Shown here: positions 37,638-47,689 of the stretch, one piece after another
Position numbering within the stretch: the stretch's first letter is position 1
Layout of the letters: every line of letters starts with the position of its first letter
NCBI RefSeq assembly: GCF_044466355.1
Contig: NZ_JBITMQ010000020.1
Location: 1-64,000, forward strand
Direction of reading: 5' to 3'
Source of the DNA: Actinophytocola sp044466355
GTDB taxonomy: Bacteria; Actinomycetota; Actinomycetes; Mycobacteriales; Pseudonocardiaceae
DNA length: 64,000 bases
Notes under the pieces: generated by a model
Databases searched by the model: none
What the model saw: the letters and a program-made list of their open reading frames with translations, nothing else
What the model was told of the DNA's origin: nothing
Translations under genes and position numbers: made by a program

Positions 37638-38324
37638 TCACCAGGGCAGCGTCCCGTTCTCGTCCTGGAGGGTGCCGGTCGGGCCGTCCGCGTCGAGCGT
37701 CGCCAGGCGCACGACGACCCGGGCGCTCTCTTCCGGCGACCTCCCGATGCCGAAGGACGCGGTCATGTCGGTGGCCGTGGTGCCGGGTTCGAGTGCGTTG
37801 AACCTGATGTCCGGGTGCGCCTTGGCGTACTGCACGGTCAGCATGGTGGCCGCCGCCTTGGACGCGGCGTAGAGCGCGATCGGCAGGTGGTACTCCGGCC
37901 GGTCGGGGTTGTTCACCGCCCAGAACGACCCGGCGCTGCTCGACACGGTGACCACGGTGGGGTTCGCGGACCTGCGCAGCAGGGGCAGGGCCGCCTCCGT
38001 GACGCGCACGATGCCCACCGCGTTGGTGTCGAAGACCCGCAGCGCTGTGGGACCGTCTGGCACTCCGGTCTCGAGGACGCCCGCGTTGTGCACCAGGACG
38101 TCGAGCGTGCCCTCGGCCGCGTCGATCGTCGCCAGCGCGCTGCGCACCGACGCGTCGTCGGTCACGTCGAGCCGCACGAACCGGGCGCCGAGCGCCGCCG
38201 CGGCCTTCTCGCCGCGCTCGACGTCCCGCGCGCCGACATAGACGACGTGCCCCAGCGCCAGGAGTTGTCTGGCGGTCTCGAAACCGATGCCTTTGTTGGC
38301 GCCGGTGACCAGTGCGACGGTCAT
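37638..38324 (-). CDS. Short-chain dehydrogenase
   Basis: This 228-aa SDR starts MTVALVTGANKGIGFETARQL, with the TGANKGIG cofactor motif, HNAGVLE, a catalytic Ser in VTVSSSAGSF and YAASK as the Tyr/Lys pair. It resembles plant-type carbonyl reductases acting on small ketones or aldehydes. ATG 38324 gives the normal SDR length; longer readings start inside the promoter region. It is divergent from an XRE regulator gene that may control it. Confidence 0.9.
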   Translation of the reverse strand: MTVALVTGANKGIGFETARQLLALGHVVYVGARDVERGEKAAAALGARFVRLDVTDDASVRSALATIDAAEGTLDVLVHNAGVLETGVPDGPTALRVFDTNAVGIVRVTEAALPLLRRSANPTVVTVSSSAGSFWAVNNPDRPEYHLPIALYAASKAAATMLTVQYAKAHPDIRFNALEPGTTATDMTASFGIGRSPEESARVVVRLATLDADGPTGTLQDENGTLPW

Positions 38325-38439
38325 GGGTCTCCCCTCGAAATATGTTGCTCGCGTGGACTGTTGGCGACGGTATGCGCGGTGACTCGCCTCAGACAGAGCC
38401 CTCTCCAGCCCGGGGTGTGACAGGACCCCCGCTGGCGTC

Positions 38440-39261
38440 ATGAACGCCCTCGGCGCGTTCCTGCGTGCGCGGCGCGAGCTGGTGACGCCCGCGCAGGCGG
38501 GCATCCTCGACGTCGGCGTGCGGCGGGTGCCCGGGTTGCGGCGCGAGGAGGTCGCCATGCTCGCGGGCATCAGCGCCGACTACTACCTGCGGCTGGAGCG
38601 GGGCCGCGACCGCAACCCGTCCACGCAGGTCCTCGCGTCGATCGCACGCGTGCTCCACCTCGACGACGACCACGTCGCGCACCTGCGGACGCTCGTCGCG
38701 GAGGCACCCCGGCAGCGCCGTCCCCGCGCGGAGACACCACCGCCCGGCGCGCTCAAGCTCCTGGACTCGCTCGTCCAGCCCGCCTTCATCGAAGGGCGGT
38801 ACTTCGACATCGTCGCGTCGAACAGTCTTGCGAGAGCGCTCTCCCCCGGCCTCGCCGCCGGCGGCAACCAGCTGAGGGACATGTTCCTGGACCCGGCCGA
38901 GCAGGCCCTGCACCCGGACTGGCAGGACATGACGGAATGCCTGGTCGCGAACCTGCGGCAGGCCGCGGGCGGCGACGTCGACGACCCGCGCTTCGTCGAG
39001 CTGACGAGCGAGCTGTCGCAGGCGAGTCCCCGTTTCCGCGAACTCTGGGCCCGCCACGAGGTGCGTGGGCAGCGCGGCGGACCGGTGCGGCTCAACCACC
39101 CGCAGGTCGGGGCACTGACCCTCAACCGGGAACGGCTGGGCATCAGCGGCGCCGACGATCTGATGCTCGTCGTGTACCACCCGGAGGCCGGGTCCAGCGA
39201 CGCGGACAAACTGGCGCTCCTGGCTTCCGCCGACCTGCCCACTGCCGATTCTGACCACTAA
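38440..39261 (+). CDS. XRE-family regulator with MmyB-like ligand domain
   Basis: This 273-aa protein has an N-terminal HTH (about 1-75; RRVPGLRREEVAMLAGISADYYLRLERGRDRNPS) followed by a PAS-like MmyB ligand-binding domain ending LMLVVYHPEAGSSDADKLALLAS. Such regulators in actinomycetes frequently sit divergent to SDR genes, as here, and control them in response to fatty-acid-like or redox ligands. The start is fixed by the standard NALGAFLRARRE opening. Confidence 0.9.
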   Translation: MNALGAFLRARRELVTPAQAGILDVGVRRVPGLRREEVAMLAGISADYYLRLERGRDRNPSTQVLASIARVLHLDDDHVAHLRTLVAEAPRQRRPRAETPPPGALKLLDSLVQPAFIEGRYFDIVASNSLARALSPGLAAGGNQLRDMFLDPAEQALHPDWQDMTECLVANLRQAAGGDVDDPRFVELTSELSQASPRFRELWARHEVRGQRGGPVRLNHPQVGALTLNRERLGISGADDLMLVVYHPEAGSSDADKLALLASADLPTADSDH

Positions 39262-39284
39262 GTCGAGTGGCGGACGCGCGAAGG

Positions 39285-39665
39285 CTAAGCGCGGATCCGG
39301 CGGGACACCGCCACTGCGAGGTCGGACACCAGGCGGCGCAGGCGGTCCGCGGTGGCCTCGCACGCCACCGGTCCGCGGGTGCGCAGCGTCAGCCCCGCGA
39401 GCTGACGACCGTCGCCGGCCACGATCGGGGCGCTGAACTGGTCGCCGCCGAAGCGTTGCCAGCGGGCGTTCAGGTGGTAGCGGTCCTCGTCGTGGCACAC
39501 GATGTGCAGGTCCGACAGCGTGGTGAGCAGCCGGTGCACGGTCGTCTTGGGCTGGCCGCTGATCTCGACGAGCCGCGCGAGCCGTAGGCCGTCGGGGGCG
39601 CCGGACAGCAGTTCGAGCAGGTGGAAGGCGTTGCGGACCGCCTGGTTGGACGTCGCAGTAGTCAT
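39285..39665 (-). CDS. Shortened IclR-family regulator
   Basis: This encodes 126 aa. The HTH (about 8-75; [28 protein letters not shown]) is intact. It then passes directly into the last part of an IclR effector domain ([23 protein letters not shown], then [19 protein letters not shown]), so about 100 residues of the ligand pocket are missing with the frame kept. It may still bind DNA constitutively. It is divergent from the MFS/5-oxoprolinase operon, which it probably regulated. ATG 39665 was chosen over an upstream start in AT-rich promoter sequence. Confidence 0.75.
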   Translation of the reverse strand: MTTATSNQAVRNAFHLLELLSGAPDGLRLARLVEISGQPKTTVHRLLTTLSDLHIVCHDEDRYHLNARWQRFGGDQFSAPIVAGDGRQLAGLTLRTRGPVACEATADRLRRLVSDLAVAVSRRIRA

Positions 39666-39771
39666 GTGCCGCACCCCGTTCCGTTCCAGGTTGAAAACGT
39701 AGTATTGCAGGATCGTGGGACAATTTTCTACCCTCGGTGTGACCTGGATCCCTGCCGAACGGATGTGGACC

Positions 39772-41094
39772 ATGACCGCACACCCGGGTGTCGACAAGCG
39801 GGCACTACGCCGGGCCTACACCGCGAGCCTGTCCGGAACCGCGCTGGAGTACTACGACTTCGCCGCCTACTCGGTCGCCGCCGCGACCCTGTTCGGCGAC
39901 CTGTTCTTCCCCTCCGGCGACGACCTCGCCGGCACCATGGCCGCGTTCTCCACCTACGCCATCGGCTACCTCGCCCGCCCGCTCGGCGGCATCGTCTTCG
40001 GCCGGCTCGGCGACGTCATCGGCCGCAAGAAGGTCCTCGTCCACACGCTGCTCCTGGCCGGCGTCGCCACGTTCCTCATCGGTCTGCTGCCCACGTACGC
40101 GTCGATCGGCGGCGCCGCCGCGATCCTGCTCGTCGTGCTCCGGTTCGCGCAGGGTGTCGCGGTCGGCGGCGAGTGGGGCGGCGCGGTCCTGCTGTCCAGC
40201 GAGTACGGCGACCCGAAACGGCGTGGCCTCTGGGCGTCGGCCGCGCAGATCGGTCCACCCGCGGGCACCCTGCTCGCCAACGGCGTGATCGCGCTGCTCG
40301 GGTGGGTGCTCTCCGAGGCCGCGTACGAGTCGTGGGGCTGGCGCGTCGCGTTCCTGCTGTCCGCGGTGCTCGTCGCGTTCGGCCTATGGATCCGGCTTCG
40401 GCTGGAGGAGACGCCGGTGTTCAAGGTGATCGCCGAGCGGGAGGAACGGCCGAAGGCCCCGGTGTCGGAGGTCGTGAAGAACGAGCGGCGTGCGCTGGTC
40501 GCCGGGATCCTGGTGCGGGTGGCCCCGGACGTCACGTACTCGCTGTTCACCGTGTTCGTGCTGACCTACATGGTCAACGAGCTGGGCATGTCGAAGGCGC
40601 AGGGCTCCGCCGCGGTCATGATCGGCTCAGCTGTCCAGCTGGGACTGATGCCCGCGTTCGGCGCACTGTCCGACCGCATGAACCGGCGGAAGCTGTACCT
40701 GTACGGCACGATCGCGGCGGGTGTCTGGCCGTTCGTGTTCTTCCCGATGGTCGAGGGCGGCTCGTTCCTGCTGCTCGCGTTCGGCATCGTGGTCGCGCTG
40801 GTCATCCACGCCGCGCTGTACGGACCGCAGGCCGCGCTGATCACCGAGCAGTTCTCGCCGCGCCTGCGGTACACGGGCAGCTCGCTCGCCTACACCCTCG
40901 CGGGGGTCATCGGCGGCGCACCGGCCCCGCTGATCCTCGCCGCCCTGCTGAACTGGCTGGGCTCGTGGTGGATCCTGGGGGTGTACCTCCTGCTCGCGGC
41001 CGCGCTGACCGTGGTTGGCTTGTGGCTGTCCCGCGACCCGGCCGACGACGAGGACGTCGCGGCGCCCGTGCCCGAGGAGAAAGTGCTGTCGTGA
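39772..41094 (+). CDS. MFS metabolite:H+ symporter (MHS family)
   Basis: This 440-aa twelve-helix transporter has the family markers [16 protein letters not shown] in TM1 and [14 protein letters not shown] between TM2 and TM3, as in shikimate, proline/betaine or citrate symporters. It is the first gene of an operon with pxpA and pxpBC, overlapping pxpA by GTGA, so the substrate is plausibly 5-oxoproline or a related acid (inference). ATG 39772 is chosen; ATG 39763 is close. Confidence 0.9.
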   Translation: MTAHPGVDKRALRRAYTASLSGTALEYYDFAAYSVAAATLFGDLFFPSGDDLAGTMAAFSTYAIGYLARPLGGIVFGRLGDVIGRKKVLVHTLLLAGVATFLIGLLPTYASIGGAAAILLVVLRFAQGVAVGGEWGGAVLLSSEYGDPKRRGLWASAAQIGPPAGTLLANGVIALLGWVLSEAAYESWGWRVAFLLSAVLVAFGLWIRLRLEETPVFKVIAEREERPKAPVSEVVKNERRALVAGILVRVAPDVTYSLFTVFVLTYMVNELGMSKAQGSAAVMIGSAVQLGLMPAFGALSDRMNRRKLYLYGTIAAGVWPFVFFPMVEGGSFLLLAFGIVVALVIHAALYGPQAALITEQFSPRLRYTGSSLAYTLAGVIGGAPAPLILAALLNWLGSWWILGVYLLLAAALTVVGLWLSRDPADDEDVAAPVPEEKVLS

Positions 41095-41849
41095 CCGTCA
41101 TCGACCTGAACGTCGACATCGCCGAGGGTTTCGGCGCGTGGCGGATCGCCGACGACGACGCGCTGCTGGCCGTGGTGTCCAGCGCGAACGTCGCGTGCGG
41201 TTTCCACGCCGGGGACCCCGGCACGATCCGGCGCGCGTGCGTCACCGCGGTGGCGCACAGCGTGTCGATCGGCGCCCAGGTCGGTTACCGGGACCTGGCG
41301 GGGTTCGGCAGGCGGTTCATGGACGTGCCGCCCGCCGAGCTGGTCGACGACCTGCTGTACCAGATGGCCGCGCTGCAGGGCATGGCCGCGGTCGCGGGTG
41401 GACGGTTGGCGTACGTGAAGCCGCACGGCGCGCTGTACAACGCGATCGCCACACACGAGGAGCAGGCGGCGGCCGTGGTCGAGGCGGTGACGACGTTCGA
41501 CGCGTCGCTCGCCGTGCTCGGCATGCCGGGCTCGCGGTGGCTCGCGCTCGCGGCGGAGGCCGGGCTCGAAACGGTCGCGGAGGCGTTCGCGGACCGCGCG
41601 TACACCCCGGACGGCCGGCTGGTGTCCCGGCGCGAACCCGGTGCGGTGCTGCACGATCCGGCGGTGGTGGCCGAGCGGGCGGTGCGGTTCGCGACCGAGG
41701 CCACGGTGGTGGCGATCGACGGTTCCGTGCTGGCGATGCCCGCGCGGTCGATCTGTGTCCACAGTGACACGCCGGGCGCGGTCGAGCTGGTGACCGCCGT
41801 GCGTGCCGCGATGTCCGAGACCGGGGTGCGGGTGGAGAGCTTTCGGTGA
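41091..41849 (+). CDS. pxpA: 5-oxoprolinase subunit A (LamB/YcsF family)
   Basis: This 252-aa protein starts [17 protein letters not shown], with [25 protein letters not shown] and [10 protein letters not shown], the conserved metal/substrate segments of PxpA. With PxpB and PxpC it hydrolyses 5-oxoproline (pyroglutamate) to glutamate using ATP. GTG 41091 overlaps the MFS stop and its own stop overlaps the next start (GTGA), so stoichiometric expression is likely. Confidence 0.94.
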   Translation: MTVIDLNVDIAEGFGAWRIADDDALLAVVSSANVACGFHAGDPGTIRRACVTAVAHSVSIGAQVGYRDLAGFGRRFMDVPPAELVDDLLYQMAALQGMAAVAGGRLAYVKPHGALYNAIATHEEQAAAVVEAVTTFDASLAVLGMPGSRWLALAAEAGLETVAEAFADRAYTPDGRLVSRREPGAVLHDPAVVAERAVRFATEATVVAIDGSVLAMPARSICVHSDTPGAVELVTAVRAAMSETGVRVESFR

Positions 41850-43387
41850 ACCTACGCCGGTGCGGTGAGTCGGCGCTGCTGATCGAGACGGACGAGGTGC
41901 TCGGCTGGTACACCGCGCTCACCGACCGGCCCCTGCCGGGGGTGGTGGACCTGGTACCGGCGGCGCGGACGCTGCTGGTGCGCTACGAGTCCGATGTGGA
42001 CTTCGAGCTGATGGTGTCGCGGCTGTCGGACGTCACCCCCGCGTCGGCGGCGGTGGCGGCGGGCGAACCGGTGACGATCCCGGTGCGCTACGACGGCGAG
42101 GACCTGGCCGACGTGGCGGCCACGACCGGGCTGTCCGAGGACGAGGTCGTCACCATCCACAGTGGAGCCGACTACACGGTGGCGTTCACGGGTTTCGCAC
42201 CCGGGTTCGGCTACCTGACCGGTCTCGACGACCGGTTGCGCCTGCCGAGGCGGGAGTCGCCGCGCACACGCGTGCCCGCGGGGGCGGTGGCGGTCGCGGG
42301 TGAGTACACGGGGGTGTACCCGCGGCCGTCACCGGGCGGCTGGCACCTGCTCGGCCACACGACCGCACCGCTGTGGGCCCCGTCGCGGACGCCGCCCGCG
42401 TTGCTGCGCCCGGGGACGCGGGTGCGGTTCGAGGCGGTGTCGTCCCTGCCGCCACCTGCCGATGATCCACCACCCGCTTCCGTTGCGGCTGACGGGATCG
42501 AGGTGCTCCACTGTGGACCGTTGGGCACCGTGCAGGACACGGGCCGGACCGGGTACGCCTCGCTGGGCGTCGGCACGTCGGGCGCGGCGGACGCGGCGTC
42601 GGCGGCGCTGGCGAACCGGCTCGTGGGCAACGTCCCGGAGGCGGCGGTGCTGGAGCTGTCGTTCGGCGCGACGTTGGCGTTCCGGCGGCCCGCGCGGGTG
42701 ACGGTAACGGGCGCGCTGTGCGAGGTGTCGTGCGACGGCCGCGGCGAGGGCATGAACGCGCCGTTCTACGTCCATGCCGGTCAGCGGCTCGTCGTCGGCC
42801 CGGCGGCGGTGGGACTGCGGACGTACGTGGCGGTGCGGGGCGGCTTCGCGGTCGAACCGACGCTGGGGTCGCGGTCGACGGACGTGCTGTCCGGCCTGGG
42901 CCCGCCACCGCTGGACACGGGAACGGTGCTCCCGGTCGGTGACGCGTACGGCGGGCCGCCGCCCGCGGTGGACGTGGCCCCGGTCCCGGCGCCGTCGGCC
43001 GACGAGCTGGTGGTCCGGCTCGTGCCGGGCCCGCGTGACGACTGGTTCACGTCCGACGCGCTGACCACGCTGTGCACGGCGCCGTACACGGTGACGGCGG
43101 ACAGCAACCGGGTCGGCGTGCGCCTGGACGGCCCGGCGCTGGCGCGGTCGCGGGACGGTGAGCTGCCGAGCGAGGGCATGGTGACCGGGTCGGTCCAGGT
43201 TCCCTCGGGTGGCAAACCGATCGTGTTCCTGGCCGATCACCCGGTGACGGGCGGTTACCCCGTGATCGGGGTCGTGCTCGCGGCGGACCTGCCGGTGCTG
43301 GCGCAGGCGCGCCCGGGTCAGGTGGTGCGGTTCAGGCGCTGCGGTACGCCTCGACGATCTGGTGCTCGGAGTCCTCGAGGTACTTGA
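41846..43387 (+). CDS. Fused 5-oxoprolinase subunits B and C
   Basis: This 513-aa fusion has a PxpB/KipI domain (about 1-205) with [11 protein letters not shown] and [18 protein letters not shown], then PxpC/KipA (about 215-500) opening with [29 protein letters not shown] and containing SDEL-like and [18 protein letters not shown] blocks. The two subunits are separate genes in E. coli and B. subtilis. It completes an operon for 5-oxoproline use with pxpA and the transporter. Its 3' end overlaps the convergent GntR gene by 56 bp. Confidence 0.92.
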   Translation: MNLRRCGESALLIETDEVLGWYTALTDRPLPGVVDLVPAARTLLVRYESDVDFELMVSRLSDVTPASAAVAAGEPVTIPVRYDGEDLADVAATTGLSEDEVVTIHSGADYTVAFTGFAPGFGYLTGLDDRLRLPRRESPRTRVPAGAVAVAGEYTGVYPRPSPGGWHLLGHTTAPLWAPSRTPPALLRPGTRVRFEAVSSLPPPADDPPPASVAADGIEVLHCGPLGTVQDTGRTGYASLGVGTSGAADAASAALANRLVGNVPEAAVLELSFGATLAFRRPARVTVTGALCEVSCDGRGEGMNAPFYVHAGQRLVVGPAAVGLRTYVAVRGGFAVEPTLGSRSTDVLSGLGPPPLDTGTVLPVGDAYGGPPPAVDVAPVPAPSADELVVRLVPGPRDDWFTSDALTTLCTAPYTVTADSNRVGVRLDGPALARSRDGELPSEGMVTGSVQVPSGGKPIVFLADHPVTGGYPVIGVVLAADLPVLAQARPGQVVRFRRCGTPRRSGARSPRGT

Positions 43388-44003
43388 GGAGCAGCCGTTC
43401 CGCACGGGCCCCGTCCCCGGCCTCGATGGCCGCGAGGATCTCCTTGTTGCGTTCGAGGTACGGCTCGTGGAAGCGGCGCGGGTCGGACATGGCGTGGAAG
43501 ACGAGCCGGAGCTCGGCGAGGGTGTTGCGCATCAGCTCGTCGACGCGGGGACTGTCGGCGAGCGCGGCGACGGCCTGGTGGAACAGCATGTTGGCGGTGC
43601 CGAGAGCGCGCCAGTCCTGTTCCTTCATGGCGGCGTCCCCCGCCCGCACGGCCGCGACCATGTCGTCCACCTGCGGTGGCCGCCCCCGCAGCCCCCGCAC
43701 GGCGGTGCACTCGACCAGCTTCCGGACCCGGTACACGTCGGTCACGTCGGCGACGGACAGCTTGCGGACGAAGACCCCGCGGTTCAGCTCGTGAGCGAGG
43801 AGCCGTTCGTGGGTGAGCAGGCGGAACGCCTCCCGCAGCGAGTTGCGGGACACCTTGAAGGACTTGACGATCGCATCCTCGACGAGCCGCTCGCCGGGCT
43901 GGTAGACGCCCTTGATGATCCGCTCACGCAGAGCGGCGGCGAGCAGCTCCACGGTGCTGGGCCGATCGATCAACCGACGATCGGTGTCCAGCTCGACATC
44001 CAC
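43332..44003 (-). CDS. GntR/FadR-family regulator (FCD domain)
   Basis: This 223-aa regulator has a winged helix (about 15-80; LVEDAIVKSFKVSRNSLREAFRLL) and an all-helical FCD ligand domain (about 90-215; FHQAVAALADSPRVDELM, HEPYLERNKEILAAIEAGD) that usually binds carboxylic acids through metal. GTG 44003 (VDVELDTDRR) is the likely start. Placement next to the 5-oxoprolinase operon suggests it senses an acid intermediate of that pathway; this is inference. Confidence 0.88.
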   Translation of the reverse strand: MDVELDTDRRLIDRPSTVELLAAALRERIIKGVYQPGERLVEDAIVKSFKVSRNSLREAFRLLTHERLLAHELNRGVFVRKLSVADVTDVYRVRKLVECTAVRGLRGRPPQVDDMVAAVRAGDAAMKEQDWRALGTANMLFHQAVAALADSPRVDELMRNTLAELRLVFHAMSDPRRFHEPYLERNKEILAAIEAGDGARAERLLLKYLEDSEHQIVEAYRSA

Positions 44004-44220
44004 GACACGCTCCCGAAGTCCCTGACCAGCACTGTCCGCGAGTGTATCCGATCGCCCTACAATCCCCCGGCCCCGACCGCGAACCGGGGCGCACCAACGC
44101 CGCGCCGAGCACGCTGCGTACCCGGTCGACCCCACGCGCCCCAGCCCCGGCCATCCGGAATTTTCTTTCCGGTCACCTTCAGGTCTGGTAAATCTTCGAC
44201 CTCGGCGGCACACTCGGTCC

Positions 44221-47200
44221 GTGTCGAGAAGACTCCTCTCCCTTGCCGCCGCCGCGGTTTCGGTGGTGGCGCTCGCGGTACCCGCCACCGCCGACTCCGC
44301 CACCAGCGACGCCGCCGCCCATCCCGGCGACGACTTCCTCACCTCCGCGCGCCAGGCGCGCGCCGTCCCCGCCGAACGGATCGAGACCGCCTCCCGGACC
44401 CGCCCCGTCGCCCCCGGGGTCACCCTCCGTTCGTTCGACCGCTACGGCCCCGACGCCTACACCGGCACCCCGACCTGGCTGCAGGGCGACAGCCTCACCG
44501 TCGACCTCACCAAGGGCACAGGCGTCGACTACCTCTTCCCCGGGCAGGTCGCCAAGGGCGCGCCGCTCTCCACCATCGCCAACGAGTCCGGCGCGGTCGC
44601 CGCCGTCAACGGGGACTTCTTCGACATCAACAACTCCAACGCGGCGCTGGGTGTCGGCATCAAGGACGGCGAGCTGATCCAGTCGCCGGACTCGTCGCCC
44701 ACCTGGCGGCGGTCGTCGGCGATCTTCACCGAGGACGGCATCGGCGACATCGGTGAGGTCTTCTTCCAGGGCACCATCACCACGCCCGACGGGAACCTGA
44801 ACCTCGACGGCGTCAACAAGCCGACCCTGCAGGCGAACGGCATCGAGGCCTTCACCCCGATCTGGGGCACCTACTGCCGCTGCCGCGCCACCCAGGGCGC
44901 CACCGCGGTCGCCGAGGTCGAGGTCAGGGACAACACCGTCGTCGCCGTCCGGGACGCCGCGGGCGAGGGCGCGATCCCCGCCGACGCGATGATCCTCGTC
45001 GGCCGTGACGCCGGGGCCGCCGCGCTGAAGGCGCTGGAGCCCGGCGACCGGGTCACCATCGACTACCAGGCCCGCACCGCCGACGACCAGAAGATCCACG
45101 CCGCCATCAACGGCCGTCAGCTGCTCGTCGTCGACGGGGTCGCGCAGAAGGCCAGCCAGGGCAACAACACCCCGGCCGCGCCGCGCACCGCGCTCGGCTT
45201 CTCCAAGGACGGCAGGAAGATGTTCCTCCTGTCCGCCGACGGCCGCCAGGCCGCCTTCTCCGAGGGGCTGGGGCTCGACGAGCTGGCGAACATGATGGTC
45301 GAGTTGGGCGCGTGGAGCGCGGTCAACCTCGACGGCGGCGGCTCCACCACGATCGTCGCCCGTGAGCCCGGCAGCGACACCGCCCAGCTGGAGAACCGGC
45401 CGTCCGACGGCGCGGAACGCAACGTGCCCAACGGGCTCGGCCTGTTCGCTCCGAAGGGTTCCGGCCGCCTCACGGCGTTCTGGGTCGAGACCGCGCTCGA
45501 CCCGACCCGCGCGTCCGGCGCCAGCACCGTCGCACCGAGCCACCCCGAGCGGGTCCTGTCCGGCCTCACCCGCACGCTGACCGCCGCGGGCTACGACGAG
45601 ACCTACGGCCCCGCCGAGGGCGACCCGCGCTGGCGCACCGACAACGGTTCCGTCCGGGACGGCGTGTTCACCAGTCGCAAGCCGGGACCGGCACGAGTGG
45701 TCGCCCAGGACCGGGCCGCACGCGGCGAGACGACGCTCACGGTCATCGGGCCCGTCGCGCGCACCGCGCCGACCGAGGAGCAGATCGCGCTGTCGGACCC
45801 GGCCGAGACGGCCACGTTCGGCGTCCTCGGCTACGACGCCGACGGCACCAGCGCGCCCGTCGAGCCGAGGGACGTCACCCTCGACTACGACCGGAACCTG
45901 CTCGACATCGCGCCGAACGCGGACGGCCAGTACACCGTCAAGGCCAAGCAGCCCACCGGTTCCGGCCTCGTCACGATCGACGTGCGGGGCAAGAAGTCGG
46001 TCCTGCCGGTCACCGTCGGCCTCACCGAGGTGTCCGTCGCCGACTTCACCGACACCGCGGGCTGGCGGTTCTTCGGCGAGCGCGCCACCGGCGCCGTCGC
46101 ACCCGCGCCCGGCCACGACGGCCAGGGCCTGCGCCTCACCTACGACTTCACCCAGAGCACCAGCACCCGCACCGGCGGCGCCGTGGCACCGTCCGGTCTG
46201 GTGATCCCCGGGCAGCCCAAGGCGCTGCGGCTGTGGGTGAACTCGACCGGCAAGGGCGAGTGGGCGAGCATGCAGGTGTGGGACGGCAACGGCACGCTGC
46301 TGCCCGCGTTCCGCGCGGGGTACCTCACCTTCAACGGCTGGCGGCAGATCGAGTTCCAGGTGCCCGCCGGCACGACGTACCCGTTGACGCTGCGGCGGTT
46401 CTACGCGGCCGAGACCAGCGCGGCCCGCGGCTACCAGGGTGACCTGGTGATCGACGGGCTGACCGCGCTCGTGCCGCCGACGCTGGACGTGCCGCCGCAG
46501 CCGGTCGTCGAGGACCCGCTGATCCACGAGACCGCGGGCGGTGACTGGCGGTTCGCCGTGATGTCCGACGCGCAGTTCGTGGCCCGCGACCCGGACAGCG
46601 ACATCGTCCGCAACGCGCGCCGCACGCTGCGGGAGATCAGGGCCGCGCAGCCGGACTTCCTGATCATCAACGGTGACCTGGTCGACGAGGCGTCGGCGGC
46701 GGACTTCGCGCTGGCCAAGAGGATCCTCGACGAGGAACTCGGTGGCACGCTCCCCTACCGGTACGTGCCTGGCAACCACGAACGCGGCGGCGGCAGCCTC
46801 GACAACTTCCGCGCGGTGTTCGGCGACACGCAGCAGGTGTTCGACCACAAGGGCACGCGGTTCATCACCATGGACACGTCCGGCATCAACCTGCGCGTGT
46901 CCGACTGGACGCAGCTCGGCCGCCTGCGCACCGAGCTGGACAAGGCCGCGAAGGACCGCGGCGTGAAGTCGGTGGTGCTCGTCCAGCACGTGCCGCCGCG
47001 CGACCCGACCCCGGCCCGCGCGAGCGAGCTGTCCGACCGCAAGGAGGCCGCGACCATCGAGGCGTGGCTGTCGGGGTTCCAGGACCGGACCGGCAAGGGC
47101 ACCGCGTTCATCGGCGCCCACGTCGGCACGTTCCACGCGAGCCGCGTCGACGGCGTGCCGTACTTCATCAACGGCAACTCCGGCAAGAACCCGTCGACGC

Positions 47201-47616
47201 TGCCGTCGGAAGGCGGGTTCACGGGCTGGTCGATGTGGGGTGTGGACGACCGGGGCGAGCCCGGTGAGTGGCTCGCCGCCGAGGTCCGCCCGCACGTCGA
47301 CACGCTGTCGGTGGCGGCGCCGGGCACACTGCCGGTCGGCACGTCGGCGGTGGTGACCGCGAGCGTCGCGCAGGCGAACCGGACGGTCCCGGTCGCCTAC
47401 CCCGTGTCCGCGCGGTGGTCCGCGTCGCCGAACGTCCACATCGGACGGGAGCGGGACGCGAAGCCGTACCACACGGCGAACTTCGACCCGGCGACCGGTG
47501 AGCTGACCGCGTTGCGACGGTCGACGATCACGATCGCGGTGACCGTCAACGGCGTCACGACGCGGCACACGCTGGAGCTGGCCACGGAGACCGCGGCGGC
47601 AGCGGGCGACCGCTGA
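44221..47616 (+). CDS. Secreted phosphodiester glycosidase fused to metallophosphoesterase
   Basis: This 1131-aa exported protein has a signal peptide (1-24, ending PATADS). A NAGPA-type phosphodiester glycosidase domain (about 60-415) carries VAAVNGDFFDINNSN and VNLDGGGSTTIV. Bacterial Ig-like and jelly-roll segments follow (about 420-760). A calcineurin-like metallophosphoesterase (about 775-1010) has VMSDAQF, INGDLVDE, PGNHERGGG and IGAHVGTFH. It could release and dephosphorylate GlcNAc-phosphodiesters of wall polymers outside the cell (inference). GTG start. It is divergent from the GntR gene and ends before an 18-bp stem terminator. Confidence 0.88.
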   Translation: MSRRLLSLAAAAVSVVALAVPATADSATSDAAAHPGDDFLTSARQARAVPAERIETASRTRPVAPGVTLRSFDRYGPDAYTGTPTWLQGDSLTVDLTKGTGVDYLFPGQVAKGAPLSTIANESGAVAAVNGDFFDINNSNAALGVGIKDGELIQSPDSSPTWRRSSAIFTEDGIGDIGEVFFQGTITTPDGNLNLDGVNKPTLQANGIEAFTPIWGTYCRCRATQGATAVAEVEVRDNTVVAVRDAAGEGAIPADAMILVGRDAGAAALKALEPGDRVTIDYQARTADDQKIHAAINGRQLLVVDGVAQKASQGNNTPAAPRTALGFSKDGRKMFLLSADGRQAAFSEGLGLDELANMMVELGAWSAVNLDGGGSTTIVAREPGSDTAQLENRPSDGAERNVPNGLGLFAPKGSGRLTAFWVETALDPTRASGASTVAPSHPERVLSGLTRTLTAAGYDETYGPAEGDPRWRTDNGSVRDGVFTSRKPGPARVVAQDRAARGETTLTVIGPVARTAPTEEQIALSDPAETATFGVLGYDADGTSAPVEPRDVTLDYDRNLLDIAPNADGQYTVKAKQPTGSGLVTIDVRGKKSVLPVTVGLTEVSVADFTDTAGWRFFGERATGAVAPAPGHDGQGLRLTYDFTQSTSTRTGGAVAPSGLVIPGQPKALRLWVNSTGKGEWASMQVWDGNGTLLPAFRAGYLTFNGWRQIEFQVPAGTTYPLTLRRFYAAETSAARGYQGDLVIDGLTALVPPTLDVPPQPVVEDPLIHETAGGDWRFAVMSDAQFVARDPDSDIVRNARRTLREIRAAQPDFLIINGDLVDEASAADFALAKRILDEELGGTLPYRYVPGNHERGGGSLDNFRAVFGDTQQVFDHKGTRFITMDTSGINLRVSDWTQLGRLRTELDKAAKDRGVKSVVLVQHVPPRDPTPARASELSDRKEAATIEAWLSGFQDRTGKGTAFIGAHVGTFHASRVDGVPYFINGNSGKNPSTLPSEGGFTGWSMWGVDDRGEPGEWLAAEVRPHVDTLSVAAPGTLPVGTSAVVTASVAQANRTVPVAYPVSARWSASPNVHIGRERDAKPYHTANFDPATGELTALRRSTITIAVTVNGVTTRHTLELATETAAAAGDR

Positions 47617-47632
47617 CGTCCGAACGCACCGG

Positions 47633-47673
47633 AGGACCCCTTCGGCACGCCGCGCGCGTGCCGAAGGGGTCCT
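47633..47673. terminator. Bidirectional terminator, 18-bp perfect stem
   Basis: AGGACCCCTTCGGCACGC (47633-47650) pairs perfectly with GCGTGCCGAAGGGGTCCT (47656-47673) across a 5-nt loop. It lies between the convergent phosphodiester-glycosidase and EF-hand genes and can stop both transcripts. Confidence 0.85.
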
Positions 47674-47689
47674 TCGGTGTGCGGACGGG

